The notes beneath the pieces were generated by a model, which was not told where the DNA came from, searched no databases, and saw only the letters and a list, made by a program, of their open reading frames with translations. Shown in pieces: positions 19,404-27,978 of a stretch of DNA of 64,000 nucleotides (position 1 is its first letter; each line of letters begins with the position of its first letter). The stretch comes from Janthinobacterium sp. 1_2014MBL_MicDiv (GTDB lineage: Bacteria; Pseudomonadota; Gammaproteobacteria; Burkholderiales; Burkholderiaceae_D): assembly GCF_001865675.1 (NCBI RefSeq), contig NZ_CP011319.1:1984001-2048000 (forward strand), written 5' to 3'. The position numbers were made by a program, and so were the translations under genes.

Positions 19404-19414
19404 GCTGGTCTTCG

Positions 19415-19491
19415 GGGCGGTTAGTTCAGCTGGTTAGAATACTTGGTCGACATCCAAGGGGTCGGGGATTCGAATTCCTCACCGCCCACCA
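19415..19491 (+). tRNA. tRNA-Val (anticodon GAC), copy 1
   Basis: A 77-nt cloverleaf with encoded CCA. The acceptor stem is GGGCGGT/ACCGCCC with discriminator A73. The D arm is GTTC/GAAT, the anticodon stem CTTGG/CCAAG, and the T loop TTCGAAT. The seven-base anticodon loop is TCGACAT, giving anticodon GAC (valine), consistent with A73. Position 33 is C instead of the nearly universal U. An identical copy follows 81 nt later, upstream of thrS. Confidence 0.93.
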
Positions 19492-19572
19492 GAATTTGGC
19501 AGTAGATGGTTTTTTAAGCTGGCGCAAGCCGCAAGCGGTCATTTGAAATAAAATGATCAACAAAAGTTTTAC

Positions 19573-19649
19573 GGGCGGTTAGTTCAGCTGGTTAGAATAC
19601 TTGGTCGACATCCAAGGGGTCGGGGATTCGAATTCCTCACCGCCCACCA
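19573..19649 (+). tRNA. tRNA-Val (anticodon GAC), copy 2
   Basis: Identical in all 77 bases to the copy at 19415-19491, including C33 in the anticodon loop and the encoded CCA. The spacer between the two copies (81 nt) has no obvious promoter, so both are probably processed from one transcript ending at the terminator near 19781. Confidence 0.93.
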
Positions 19650-19755
19650 GAATGCAGTTAGAGAGAAAGGTAAAACCGGTTATGACACCGCGAACTACTA
19701 CCAAGCTTTGGGAGTGACGCTAGTCGAACGGGTTTCCTTTGTCTCAAGAAAGTGA

Positions 19756-19781
19756 AAAACGCGGCTAGTCCGCGTTTTTTT
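19756..19781 (+). terminator. Intrinsic terminator after the tRNA-Val pair
   Basis: AAAACGCGG pairs with CCGCGTTTT around a five-base loop (CTAGT), followed by a run of seven T. It separates the tRNA transcript from thrS. Confidence 0.85.
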
Positions 19782-19864
19782 GCGTCTGCGTTTTCCTTTC
19801 AGTTTTTCAGTCCACACCATTCATTGCAGTTTTACCTGGCGCCAGCGCCGATATGGAGATCAAT

Positions 19865-21772
19865 ATGCTTACAATCCGACTTCCCGATGGTTCCGCCCGT
19901 CAATTCGACGGTCCGGTCACCGTGGCCCAGGTTGCGGCCAATATTGGTACCGGCCTGGCCAAGGCTGCCCTGGCCGGCAAGGTCGACGGCAAGCTGGTCG
20001 ACACTTCCTATCTGATCGAGCAGGACGCGGAGCTGGCGATCGTCACGGACAAGGATGCCGATGGCCTGGAAGTGATCCGCCACTCGACGGCCCATTTGCT
20101 GGCATATGCCGTCAAGGAATTGTTCCCGGACGCGCAAGTGACCATCGGTCCCGTGATCGACAACGGTTTCTATTACGATTTCGCCTACAAGCGCCCGTTT
20201 ACGCCGGAAGATCTGGTGGCGATCGAAAAGAAAATGGCCGAACTGGCCAAGAAGGACGAGCAGGTCACGCGCAAGGTCGTGGCGCGTGACGAAGCCATCG
20301 ACTACTTCAAGGGCATCGGCGAAGCGTACAAGGCTGAACTGATCGGCTCGATTCCGGCCGACCAGGAAGTGTCGCTGTATTCCGAAGGCAAGTTCACGGA
20401 CTTGTGCCGCGGCCCCCACGTGCCATCGACGGGCAAGCTGAAAGTGTTCAAGCTGATGAAGCTGGCCGGCGCCTACTGGCGCGGCGACTCGAAAAACGAG
20501 ATGCTGCAGCGTATCTATGGCACGGCCTGGGCCAAGAAGGAAGACCAGGAACTGTATTTGCACAACCTGGAAGAGGCGGAAAAGCGCGACCACCGCAAGC
20601 TGGGCAAGCAGCTCGATTTCTTCCATTTCCAGGAGGAAGCGCCGGGCCTGATCTTCTGGCACCCGAAAGGCTGGTCGATCTGGCAACAGGTTGAGCAATA
20701 CATGCGCAATGTCTACCAGGTTAACGGCTATCAGGAAGTCAAGGCGCCGCAAATCCTCGACCGCGGCCTGTGGGAAAAGACCGGCCACTGGGATAACTAC
20801 CGTGAAAACATGTTTATCACGGAATCGGAAAACCGCGCCTACGCGCTGAAGCCGATGAATTGCCCTGGCCATATCCAGATTTTCAACAACGGCATGCGCA
20901 GCTACCGCGACCTGCCTTTGCGCTACGGCGAATTCGGCCAATGCCACCGCAATGAGCCGTCGGGTGCCTTGCACGGCATGATGCGCGTGCGCGGCTTTAC
21001 GCAGGATGATGGCCACATCTTCTGCCTGGAAGAGCAGATTGCCGGCGAAGTGACGGCTTTCCACCAGCAGGCGATGGATGTGTACACGGCGTTCGGCTTC
21101 ACGAATATCGACGTGAAACTGGCCTTGCGTCCCGATAACCGCATCGGCACGGAAGAGTCGTGGGATTTCGCCGAGGAATCCTTGCGTTCGGCCCTGCGCG
21201 CCTGCGGCGTGGAATGGACGGAGTTGCCAGGCGAGGGCGCGTTCTACGGTCCGAAGATCGAATACCATCTGAAGGATAGCCTGGGCCGCGCATGGCAGGT
21301 GGGTACCGTGCAGATCGACCCGTCGATGCCGGGCCGCCTCGGTGCCGAATACGTGGCCGTGGACAACACGCGCCAGGTGCCGATCATGCTGCACCGCGCG
21401 ATCGTCGGTTCGCTGGAACGTTTCATCGGCATCCTGATCGAACACTATGCGGGCGCGATGCCGTTGTGGTTGTCGCCGGTACAAGTGTCGGTGTTGAATA
21501 TTTCCGACGCTCAAGCTGATTATGTACAAGAAGTAACAACAAAACTGCGCAAAGCGGGGCTGCGCGTACAGGCTGATTTGCGTAACGAGAAGATTACCTA
21601 TAAAATACGTGAACATTCCGTACAAAAATTGCCTTACATCTTAGTAATTGGCGACAAAGAGCGGGATGCCAATACAGTGGCCGTGCGGGCGCGGGGCAAT
21701 GTCGATCTGGGCGTCATGTCCGTCGATGCCCTGATAGAGCGACTCAAACATGAAGTCGACACCAAGGCCTGA
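19865..21772 (+). CDS. thrS: Threonine-tRNA ligase
   Basis: A 635-residue class II synthetase charging tRNA-Thr. It has an N-terminal TGS domain (MLTIRLPDGSARQFDGPVT) and an editing domain (HSTAHLLAYAVKELFPDAQVTIGPVI, His pair). The catalytic core carries zinc ligands in MNCPGH and further His, and the class II motif region is FGQCHRNEPSGALHG. The anticodon-binding domain runs to the end. The ATG at 19865 is chosen because GGAG lies six bases upstream; an earlier in-frame ATG at 19853 would add MEIN. It heads the thrS-infC-rpmI-rplT-pheST-ihfA block. Confidence 0.97.
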   Translation: MLTIRLPDGSARQFDGPVTVAQVAANIGTGLAKAALAGKVDGKLVDTSYLIEQDAELAIVTDKDADGLEVIRHSTAHLLAYAVKELFPDAQVTIGPVIDNGFYYDFAYKRPFTPEDLVAIEKKMAELAKKDEQVTRKVVARDEAIDYFKGIGEAYKAELIGSIPADQEVSLYSEGKFTDLCRGPHVPSTGKLKVFKLMKLAGAYWRGDSKNEMLQRIYGTAWAKKEDQELYLHNLEEAEKRDHRKLGKQLDFFHFQEEAPGLIFWHPKGWSIWQQVEQYMRNVYQVNGYQEVKAPQILDRGLWEKTGHWDNYRENMFITESENRAYALKPMNCPGHIQIFNNGMRSYRDLPLRYGEFGQCHRNEPSGALHGMMRVRGFTQDDGHIFCLEEQIAGEVTAFHQQAMDVYTAFGFTNIDVKLALRPDNRIGTEESWDFAEESLRSALRACGVEWTELPGEGAFYGPKIEYHLKDSLGRAWQVGTVQIDPSMPGRLGAEYVAVDNTRQVPIMLHRAIVGSLERFIGILIEHYAGAMPLWLSPVQVSVLNISDAQADYVQEVTTKLRKAGLRVQADLRNEKITYKIREHSVQKLPYILVIGDKERDANTVAVRARGNVDLGVMSVDALIERLKHEVDTKA

Positions 21773-21823
21773 CGAGGAAACTCGCTGCACGACCGTCTTA
21801 CAAGATTTTTAAAGGAAATTACA

Positions 21824-22345
21824 ATAGCTACTGACAAGTCACATCGCATCAATGGCGAAATCACTGCCCCTGAAATGCGTTTAAGCGGGGTCGATAACGA
21901 GCCACTCGGTATCGTAAGTTTGGCTGAAGCCTTCCGCCTGGCGGAAGAGGCAAACGTCGACCTGGTGGAAATTGCGCCTACCGCGCAGCCACCGGTCTGC
22001 CGTTTGATGGACTACGGCAAATTTAAGTATTCGGAGCAAAAGAAAGCTCACGAAGCCAAATTGAAGCAAAAGATCATCCTCGTGAAGGAAGTCAAATTCC
22101 GTCCGGGGACTGATGATGGTGACTACAATATCAAGTTGCGTAATCTCATCAAGTTCCTCGAGGATGGCGATAAAACCAAAATCACGCTGCGTTTCCGCGG
22201 CCGTGAGATGGCGCATCAGGATATTGGCTTCCGCATGCTGGAACGTCTGAAAGCGGATCTGGAGCCGTACGGCCAGGTCGAGCAGTTCCCGAAGATGGAA
22301 GGCCGCCAAATGATCATGGTTCTTTCGCCTAAGAAGAAGAAGTAA
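21824..22345 (+). CDS. infC: Translation initiation factor IF-3 (AUA start)
   Basis: A 173-residue IF-3. The protein reads (M)ATDKSHRINGEITAPEMR, then the conserved LVEIAPTAQPPVCRLMDYGKF, and the C-domain HQDIGFRMLERL, ending in KKKK. No ATG exists at the conserved N-terminus; the first ATG in frame (21875) would delete 17 conserved residues. The AUA at 21824 sits seven bases after AAAGGA and gives the family N-terminus. IF-3 genes usually use rare start codons (AUU in E. coli) so that IF-3 represses its own translation; AUA would serve the same loop. Confidence 0.93.
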   Translation: MATDKSHRINGEITAPEMRLSGVDNEPLGIVSLAEAFRLAEEANVDLVEIAPTAQPPVCRLMDYGKFKYSEQKKAHEAKLKQKIILVKEVKFRPGTDDGDYNIKLRNLIKFLEDGDKTKITLRFRGREMAHQDIGFRMLERLKADLEPYGQVEQFPKMEGRQMIMVLSPKKKK

Positions 22346-22572
22346 GCTACAATAGCGTTTTACTGTGGATCGACGTGGTTTGTGCCAGCATAGGCGCGAC
22401 ACCAGATTCCAGGCAGAATTTGCGCGGCCCGGCCAGTCATGTCCGGGCCGCGTGAACTGTAGCGGACTCGCATCCGCTGCACAACATGTGAAAGCAGGCA
22501 TCTAAGCGCAGCGTCGTGCTGCCACCTGCAATCCTGTTATAAATGGAGCTGTCCGTAAGAGGACAGATTGCT

Positions 22573-22770
22573 ATGCCTAAAATGAAGACCAAAAGCTCCG
22601 CGAAAAAACGTTTTCGCGTGCGTCCAGGTGGAACAGTCAAGTCGGGTCACGCGTTCAAACGCCACATCCTGACCAAGAAAACCACCAAAAACAAACGTCA
22701 GTTGCGCGGTACCCGTAACATCAACGCATCGGATGTCACATCCGTCATGCGCATGATGCCGACTGCTTAA
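22573..22770 (+). CDS. rpmI: Ribosomal protein bL35
   Basis: A 65-residue, highly basic large-subunit protein beginning MPKMKTKSSAKKRFRVRPGG, with the usual GTRNINASD segment. The ATG at 22573 gives the standard length; an earlier in-frame ATG would add ten non-conserved residues. A 227-nt untranslated stretch precedes it. In E. coli the corresponding leader is the site of L20 feedback control, but I could not derive the binding structure here. Confidence 0.97.
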   Translation: MPKMKTKSSAKKRFRVRPGGTVKSGHAFKRHILTKKTTKNKRQLRGTRNINASDVTSVMRMMPTA

Positions 22771-22796
22771 TCTCACACTCAATTTAAGGAGTTACT

Positions 22797-23156
22797 ATGC
22801 CTAGAGTAAAACGTGGGGTTACAGCTCGTGCCCGTCATAAGAAGATTCTTGTTCAAGCTAAAGGCTACCGTGGTCGCCGCAGCCGTGTATACCGTGTTGC
22901 CAAGCAAGCAGTTATGCGCGCTGGCCAATACGCTTACCGCGATCGCCGCAACAAGAAACGCGTTTTCCGCCGCCTGTGGATCGCCCGTATCAACGCCGCT
23001 TCCCGTGAGCATGGCGTAACGTACAGCGTATTCATGAACGGCTTGAAAAAAGCAAATATCGAACTGGACCGTAAAGTCCTGGCCGATATGGCTGTGATGG
23101 ACAAGCCAGCATTCGCTGCGATTGTCAACGCAGTTAAAGCAAAAATCGCTGCGTAA
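22797..23156 (+). CDS. rplT: Ribosomal protein bL20
   Basis: A 119-residue 23S rRNA-binding assembly protein beginning MPRVKRGVTARARHKKILVQAKGYRGRRSRVYR, with the C-terminal globular domain (MAVMDKPAFAAIVNAVKAK). The AAGGAG ribosome site is strong. The gene follows rpmI by 26 nt, the conserved order in bacteria; bL20 normally represses translation of the rpmI-rplT message. Confidence 0.97.
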   Translation: MPRVKRGVTARARHKKILVQAKGYRGRRSRVYRVAKQAVMRAGQYAYRDRRNKKRVFRRLWIARINAASREHGVTYSVFMNGLKKANIELDRKVLADMAVMDKPAFAAIVNAVKAKIAA

Positions 23157-23203
23157 GCATCGGTCATTGCACAACGTCATCCGTAGGGTGACGTAATAAA
23201 GAG

Positions 23204-23246
23204 CGGGGCAGGGGTTTTAACACCTTATGCCCCGTTTCCGTTTTTG
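23204..23246 (+). terminator. Terminator-like hairpin between rplT and pheS
   Basis: CGGGGCA (23204-23210) pairs with TGCCCCG (23228-23234), with further pairing of GGGGT and ACACC-type bases inside, followed by TTTCCGTTTTTG. It could be a full terminator for the infC-rplT transcript or an attenuator for pheST. I see no Phe-rich leader peptide like E. coli pheM. Confidence 0.65.
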
Positions 23247-23303
23247 ATTGTTGGGCTTTAGATCGCTGAGTCCAGAATTGATGTCCAAAACAGGAAATGC
23301 CGC

Positions 23304-24320
23304 ATGAACTCCCTAGAAGAACTCGTCGTCTCGGCCCAGGCTGACTTTATCGCCGCCGCAGACGCTGCCGCACTTGAAAACGCCAAAGCCCGCTACCTGG
23401 GCAAGACTGGCCAGATTACTGAAATGATGAAGGGCCTGGGCAAGCTGGACCCGGACGCGCGCAAGGCGCAAGGCGCCCTGATCAATGCCGTCAAAGTGCA
23501 GATCGAAGACGCGCTGACGGCGCGCCGTGACGCGCTGGCCGATGCCCAGATGCAAGGCCGTCTGAACGCCGAAGCGATCGACGTGACCCTGCCAGGCCGT
23601 GGTCGCATGCCCGGCGGCATCCATCCCGTGATGCGCACGTGGGAGCGCGTCGAGGAAATCTTCCGCTCGATCGGTTTCGACGTGGCCGACGGCCCCGAAA
23701 TCGAGAACGACTGGACCAACTTCACGGCGCTGAACAGCCCGGAAAATCATCCAGCCCGTTCCATGCAAGACACGTTCTACATCGACGGCAACGACACTGA
23801 CGGCAAGCCGCTGCTGCTGCGCACGCACACGAGCCCGATGCAGGTGCGCTATGCGCGCACGCATACGCCGCCGATCAAGGTCATCGCGCCGGGCCGCACC
23901 TACCGCGTCGACAGCGACGCCACCCATTCGCCGATGTTCCACCAGGTCGAAGGCCTGTGGATCGCCGAAGACATCAGCTTTGCCGACCTGAAGGGTGTGT
24001 ACCTGAACTTCGTCAAGGCCTTTTTCGAGACGGACGACCTGCAGGTGCGCTTCCGTCCGTCGTACTTCCCGTTTACGGAACCGTCGGCCGAGATCGATAT
24101 CGCCTTTGGCTCGGGCCCGCTGAAAGGCCGCTGGCTGGAAGTGTCGGGCGCCGGCCAGGTGCACCCGACCGTGGTGAGGAACTTCGGCCTCGATCCCGAG
24201 AAATTCATCGGTTTTGCTTTCGGCTCCGGTCTGGAACGCTTGACGATGCTGCGCTACGGCATCAACGACCTGCGTCTGTTTTACGAGGGCGATTTGCGCT
24301 TCCTCAAGCAGTTTAACTAA
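23304..24320 (+). CDS. pheS: Phenylalanine-tRNA ligase alpha subunit
   Basis: A 338-residue catalytic subunit of the (alpha-beta)2 synthetase. The N-terminal coiled coil (about 1-90) binds tRNA-Phe. The class II core includes PGRGRMPGGIHPVMRTWERVEEIF, HTSPMQVRYA, APGRTYRVDSDATHSPMFHQVEG (motif 2) and the terminal GFAFGSGLERLTMLRYGI (motif 3). It is 81 nt upstream of pheT. Confidence 0.97.
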   Translation: MNSLEELVVSAQADFIAAADAAALENAKARYLGKTGQITEMMKGLGKLDPDARKAQGALINAVKVQIEDALTARRDALADAQMQGRLNAEAIDVTLPGRGRMPGGIHPVMRTWERVEEIFRSIGFDVADGPEIENDWTNFTALNSPENHPARSMQDTFYIDGNDTDGKPLLLRTHTSPMQVRYARTHTPPIKVIAPGRTYRVDSDATHSPMFHQVEGLWIAEDISFADLKGVYLNFVKAFFETDDLQVRFRPSYFPFTEPSAEIDIAFGSGPLKGRWLEVSGAGQVHPTVVRNFGLDPEKFIGFAFGSGLERLTMLRYGINDLRLFYEGDLRFLKQFN

Positions 24321-24401
24321 GGCGTTTCATTATTCCATGTCACTCGATGCGCTGGAGCGTGCCCTTGCATGCTCGCGTATTGAACATTTGAAAGCTTGAT
24401 T

Positions 24402-26828
24402 ATGCAATTTTCCGAAAACTGGCTCCGTACCATGGTCGATCCGAAGATGACTTCGGACGAACTGGCCCATCTGCTGACCATGTCCGGTCTCGAAGTCGAG
24501 GACGTCGATCCGGTCGCGCCCCCGTTCTCGAACGTGGTGGTGGGCCTGGTCCTGGAGATGGAGAAACATCCGAACGCGGACCGCCTGAATGTGTGCCAGG
24601 TCGATGTCGGCACCGGCACCATGCTCAACATCGTTTGCGGCGCGCCGAACGTGCGTCCTGGCTTGAAAGTCGTGTGCGCGATGGCTGGCGCCGTGCTGCC
24701 GCCTGGCGCCGATGGCAAGCCGTTTGAAATCAAGGTGGGCCAGCTGCGCGGCGTCGAGTCGCAAGGCATGCTGTGCTCCGCGCGCGAATTGAAATTGTCG
24801 GAAGAAAACGCCGGCCTGATGGAATTGCCGGATGACGCGCCGATCGGCCAGAACTTCCGCGATTACTTTGCGCTCAATGACTTGAAATTCACCATCAAGT
24901 TGACGCCGAACAAGGCGGACTGCCTGTCCGTGCTGGGCGTGGCGCGCGAAGTGTCGGCCCTCACGGGCGTGGTCCTGAACGCGCCGCAATTCCGCACCGT
25001 ACCCGTCAGCAGCGATGAAATCCTGCCGGTGAAAGTCAGCGCGCCGGACCTGTGCGGCCGTTTCACGGGCCGCGTCATCCGCGGCCTGAATGCCAAGGCG
25101 GCCACGCCGGACTGGATGAAGCAGCGCCTCGAGCGCAGCGGACAGCGTCCGCTGTCGGCCCTGGTCGACATTTCCAACTATGTCATGCTGGAACTGGGTC
25201 GTCCCAGCCACGTGTTTGACCTGGCGAAGATCCACGGCAGCCTCGACGTACGTTGGGGCAAGGCTGGCGAATCCGTCAAGCTGCTGAACGGCAATACGGT
25301 CGCCGTCGACGAGTGGATCGGCGTCATTGCGGATGACCAGGAAATAGAATCGCTGGCCGGCATCATGGGCGGCGACGCCAGCTCCGTGTCGGACGAGACG
25401 GACAGCATCTACCTGGAAGCGGCATTCTGGTGGCCGAACGCGATTCAAGGCCGCACACGCCGTTTGAATTTCTCGACCGATGCGGCGCACCGCTTCGAGC
25501 GCGGCGTCGATTTCGCCACCACCGTCGAGCACATCGAACGCATCACGGCGCTGATCGTGGAAATCTGCGGCACGCCGGCCACCACCGTCGGCCCCGTCGA
25601 CGACCACGTGGTGAACCTGCCGCAGCGCCAACCCGTGTCGATGCGTACGGCGCGCGCGCAAAAAGTCATCGGCGTGCCGCTCAACGATGAGCTGATCGCC
25701 GATATCTTCACGCGCCTGGCCCTGCCATTCACCCTGGCCGACGGCGTGTTTTCCGTGACCTCGCCCAGCTACCGTTTCGACATCGAGATCGAGGAAGACC
25801 TGATCGAGGAAGTGGCGCGCGTGTACGGTTTCGAAAACATCCCGACCCTGCCGCCCGTGGCCGCGAACGTGATGCAGATTGCACCAGAAAATACCCGCTC
25901 CCTGTTTGCGGTGCGTCATGAGCTGGCCGACCTGGGCTTCCAGGAAGTGGTTAATATGAGCTTTGTCGATACGGCATGGGAGCGCGATTTCTCGGGCAAC
26001 ACGAACCCGATCAAATTGCAGAACCCGATCGCCAGCCAGATGAGCGTGATGCGCTCCTCGCTGATCGGCAGCCTGATCGCCAATGTGCGCTATAACCTGA
26101 ACCGCAAGACGAACCGCGTGCGCATCTTCGAAGTGGGCGCCATCTACCAGCGCGACGACAGCGTGGAAAACGGTCCCCTGTCGGTGGCCGGCTATGCGCA
26201 GCCGAAGCGCGTGGCCGCCATGGCGTATGGCGCCGTGGCCGACGAGCAGTGGGGCCAGCCATCGCGCACCGTCGACTTCTTCGACGTGAAGGCGGACCTG
26301 GAAGCGCTGTTCGCGCCGCTGGTCTTGCGTTTCACCAAGGCCGAGCATCCAGCCCTGCATCCGGGCCGTTCGGCCAATGTGGAACTCGATGGCAAGGTCA
26401 TCGGTTTCATCGGCGAATTGCACCCGCGCTGGATGCAAAAGTACGACTTGCCGCTGGCGCCCGTGCTGTTCGAAGTCGATGCGGATGCGCTGACGCAGCG
26501 CGTCGTGCCCGTGTACCAGGAAATCTCGAAATTCCCTGGCGCCAGCCGCGATCTGGCCGTGGTCGTCAAGCAATCGGTGGGCGCGCAGGATCTGCTCGAC
26601 AGCTTCCAGGCCGCCGCCAAGGCAAGCCCGGCAGCACGTATCGTGCAAGCCATTGTTTTATTTGATGAATATCGTGGAAAAGGTCTGGAAGCGGATGAAA
26701 AAAGCCTTGCTTTCCGGATTAGCTTGCAAGATACTCAAAACACCCTGCAAGACGATGTCGTCGATGGCCTGATGGCTGTCCTGATCGAGGCCGCCAAGCA
26801 GGGCCACGACGCGAAACTGCGTTCGTAA
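24402..26828 (+). CDS. pheT: Phenylalanine-tRNA ligase beta subunit
   Basis: An 808-residue non-catalytic subunit that binds tRNA and edits mischarged Tyr-tRNA. It begins MQFSENWLRTMVDPKMTSDELA. It contains the tRNA-binding (EMAP-like) domain (CQVDVGTG...IVCGAPNVRPG), B3/B4 editing domain, B5 domain and the C-terminal ferredoxin-fold anticodon-binding domain (YQEISKFPGASRDLAVVV). The ATG at 24402 is chosen over a TTG six bases upstream. Confidence 0.97.
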   Translation: MQFSENWLRTMVDPKMTSDELAHLLTMSGLEVEDVDPVAPPFSNVVVGLVLEMEKHPNADRLNVCQVDVGTGTMLNIVCGAPNVRPGLKVVCAMAGAVLPPGADGKPFEIKVGQLRGVESQGMLCSARELKLSEENAGLMELPDDAPIGQNFRDYFALNDLKFTIKLTPNKADCLSVLGVAREVSALTGVVLNAPQFRTVPVSSDEILPVKVSAPDLCGRFTGRVIRGLNAKAATPDWMKQRLERSGQRPLSALVDISNYVMLELGRPSHVFDLAKIHGSLDVRWGKAGESVKLLNGNTVAVDEWIGVIADDQEIESLAGIMGGDASSVSDETDSIYLEAAFWWPNAIQGRTRRLNFSTDAAHRFERGVDFATTVEHIERITALIVEICGTPATTVGPVDDHVVNLPQRQPVSMRTARAQKVIGVPLNDELIADIFTRLALPFTLADGVFSVTSPSYRFDIEIEEDLIEEVARVYGFENIPTLPPVAANVMQIAPENTRSLFAVRHELADLGFQEVVNMSFVDTAWERDFSGNTNPIKLQNPIASQMSVMRSSLIGSLIANVRYNLNRKTNRVRIFEVGAIYQRDDSVENGPLSVAGYAQPKRVAAMAYGAVADEQWGQPSRTVDFFDVKADLEALFAPLVLRFTKAEHPALHPGRSANVELDGKVIGFIGELHPRWMQKYDLPLAPVLFEVDADALTQRVVPVYQEISKFPGASRDLAVVVKQSVGAQDLLDSFQAAAKASPAARIVQAIVLFDEYRGKGLEADEKSLAFRISLQDTQNTLQDDVVDGLMAVLIEAAKQGHDAKLRS

Positions 26829-26833
26829 TTGCC

Positions 26834-26867
26834 GGGCCGGCCGTCGCTTTTGCGTGACGGCCGGCCC
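26834..26867 (+). other. Perfect 12-bp hairpin between pheT and ihfA
   Basis: GGGCCGGCCGTC and GACGGCCGGCCC are exact complements around a ten-base loop. No T-run follows, so transcription may continue into ihfA with the hairpin protecting or processing the message. Confidence 0.6.
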
Positions 26868-26894
26868 GCCGTCAACCGTTAACGCGTCCGCCAT

Positions 26895-27347
26895 GTGGCG
26901 GGCTCGGGCGCACAGAAAAGGCAGGGCAGGAAAATTAATAATAGCGACGTTGATTCCGCCGTACTGCAGTCCGCACTGGCCGCCGATCTGCATCGGGCCA
27001 TGCTGGTTGCCAAAGTGCGCCAGGAAGCGGAAAAAGATTTACCCACCTTGACCAAGGCGGAACTGGCCGAACTGTTGTTCGAACAGGTGGGCCTGAACAA
27101 GCGCGAAGCGAAGGACATGGTCGAGACCTTCTTCGACGAGATCCGCAATGCGCTCGAGCGCGGTGAAGCCGTCAAGCTGTCCGGTTTCGGCAATTTCCAG
27201 TTGCGCGACAAGCCGCAACGGCCGGGCCGCAACCCGAAGACGGGCGAAGAGATTCCCATCACGGCACGCCGTGTCGTGACCTTTCATGCGAGCCAGAAGC
27301 TGAAGAGCATGGTCGAAGAGACCAGTCCGCTGGCCCGTGCTGCCTGA
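26895..27347 (+). CDS. ihfA: Integration host factor subunit alpha (start uncertain)
   Basis: The DNA-bending protein IHF-alpha; the core reads LTKAELAELLFEQVGLNKREAKDMV, LSGFGNFQLRDKPQRPGRNPKTGEEIPITARRVVTFHASQKLK. The frame extends some 45 residues upstream of the usual IHF start. Candidate starts are GTG 26895 (no ribosome site), ATT 26934 (close to GGGCAGG) and ATG 27000 (weak site). The longest frame is given; the true N-terminus is undecided. It follows pheT, as in E. coli, and merR follows after ten bases. Sigma-54 promoters in this window may need IHF. Confidence 0.9.
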   Translation: MAGSGAQKRQGRKINNSDVDSAVLQSALAADLHRAMLVAKVRQEAEKDLPTLTKAELAELLFEQVGLNKREAKDMVETFFDEIRNALERGEAVKLSGFGNFQLRDKPQRPGRNPKTGEEIPITARRVVTFHASQKLKSMVEETSPLARAA

Positions 27348-27357
27348 GTGAGTGGCG

Positions 27358-27762
27358 ATGAACGAGCGCATCAGTAAAACCGAGTTGATCGCCTTGCCGC
27401 CCATCCCGGCCAAGCGCTACTTCACGATCGGCGAGGTGAGCGAGCTGTGCGGCGTCAAGCCCCATGTGCTGCGTTACTGGGAGCAAGAGTTTTCCCAGCT
27501 CAAGCCCGTGAAGCGGCGCGGCAACCGCCGCTATTACCAGCACCATGAAGTGCTGTTGATACGGCGCATCCGCGAACTGCTGTACGAGCAGGGCTTTACC
27601 ATCAGCGGTGCGCGTAACAAGCTCGACAGCCGTGGCGCGGCGCATGCCGTTATCGACGATCTGCCGCTGCTGCCGGACGGCCCCTTGCTGCCGCAGGAAG
27701 CGCCGCTCGATCGCGTATGGATACGCAATGAATTAATTGCGATTTTAAACTTGCTAAAATAA
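27358..27762 (+). CDS. MerR family transcriptional regulator
   Basis: A 134-residue regulator with the MerR DNA-binding domain near residues 20-90 (RYFTIGEVSELCGVKPHVLRYWEQEF, NRRYYQHHEVLLIRRIRELLYEQGFTISGARNKL). The C-terminal part is short and lacks the Cys ligands of metal sensors, matching the small MerR protein that regularly follows ihfA in proteobacteria and whose inducer is unknown. A GTG six bases upstream is an alternative start. Confidence 0.9.
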   Translation: MNERISKTELIALPPIPAKRYFTIGEVSELCGVKPHVLRYWEQEFSQLKPVKRRGNRRYYQHHEVLLIRRIRELLYEQGFTISGARNKLDSRGAAHAVIDDLPLLPDGPLLPQEAPLDRVWIRNELIAILNLLK

Positions 27763-27978
27763 GATTTGTACCAATATAGGTCGGGTTGTCCGATACCGAC
27801 TGACTATACTGAATTGGCGCCACGCCTCGGCGCATTGTTTTCGCGCACGGCCGGTATCGTACGGTGCGCCGCATTTTGAATATAATGTTAATGTTGCGTT
27901 TTTGTTAGTAACGCTGAACCGGAGCAGCGTTCAGGTTCCGGTAGTCTTTCCCAGACCAGGAAAATTTAAGGGGAAACA

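Noticed and set aside
23157..23303. pheM-like Phe-rich leader peptide before pheS
   Set aside because: A terminator-like hairpin is present, but no short frame with clustered Phe codons precedes it.
27763..27978. A tRNA gene after merR, as might be expected in this block
   Set aside because: No acceptor-stem/CCA pattern or cloverleaf could be found in the gap.
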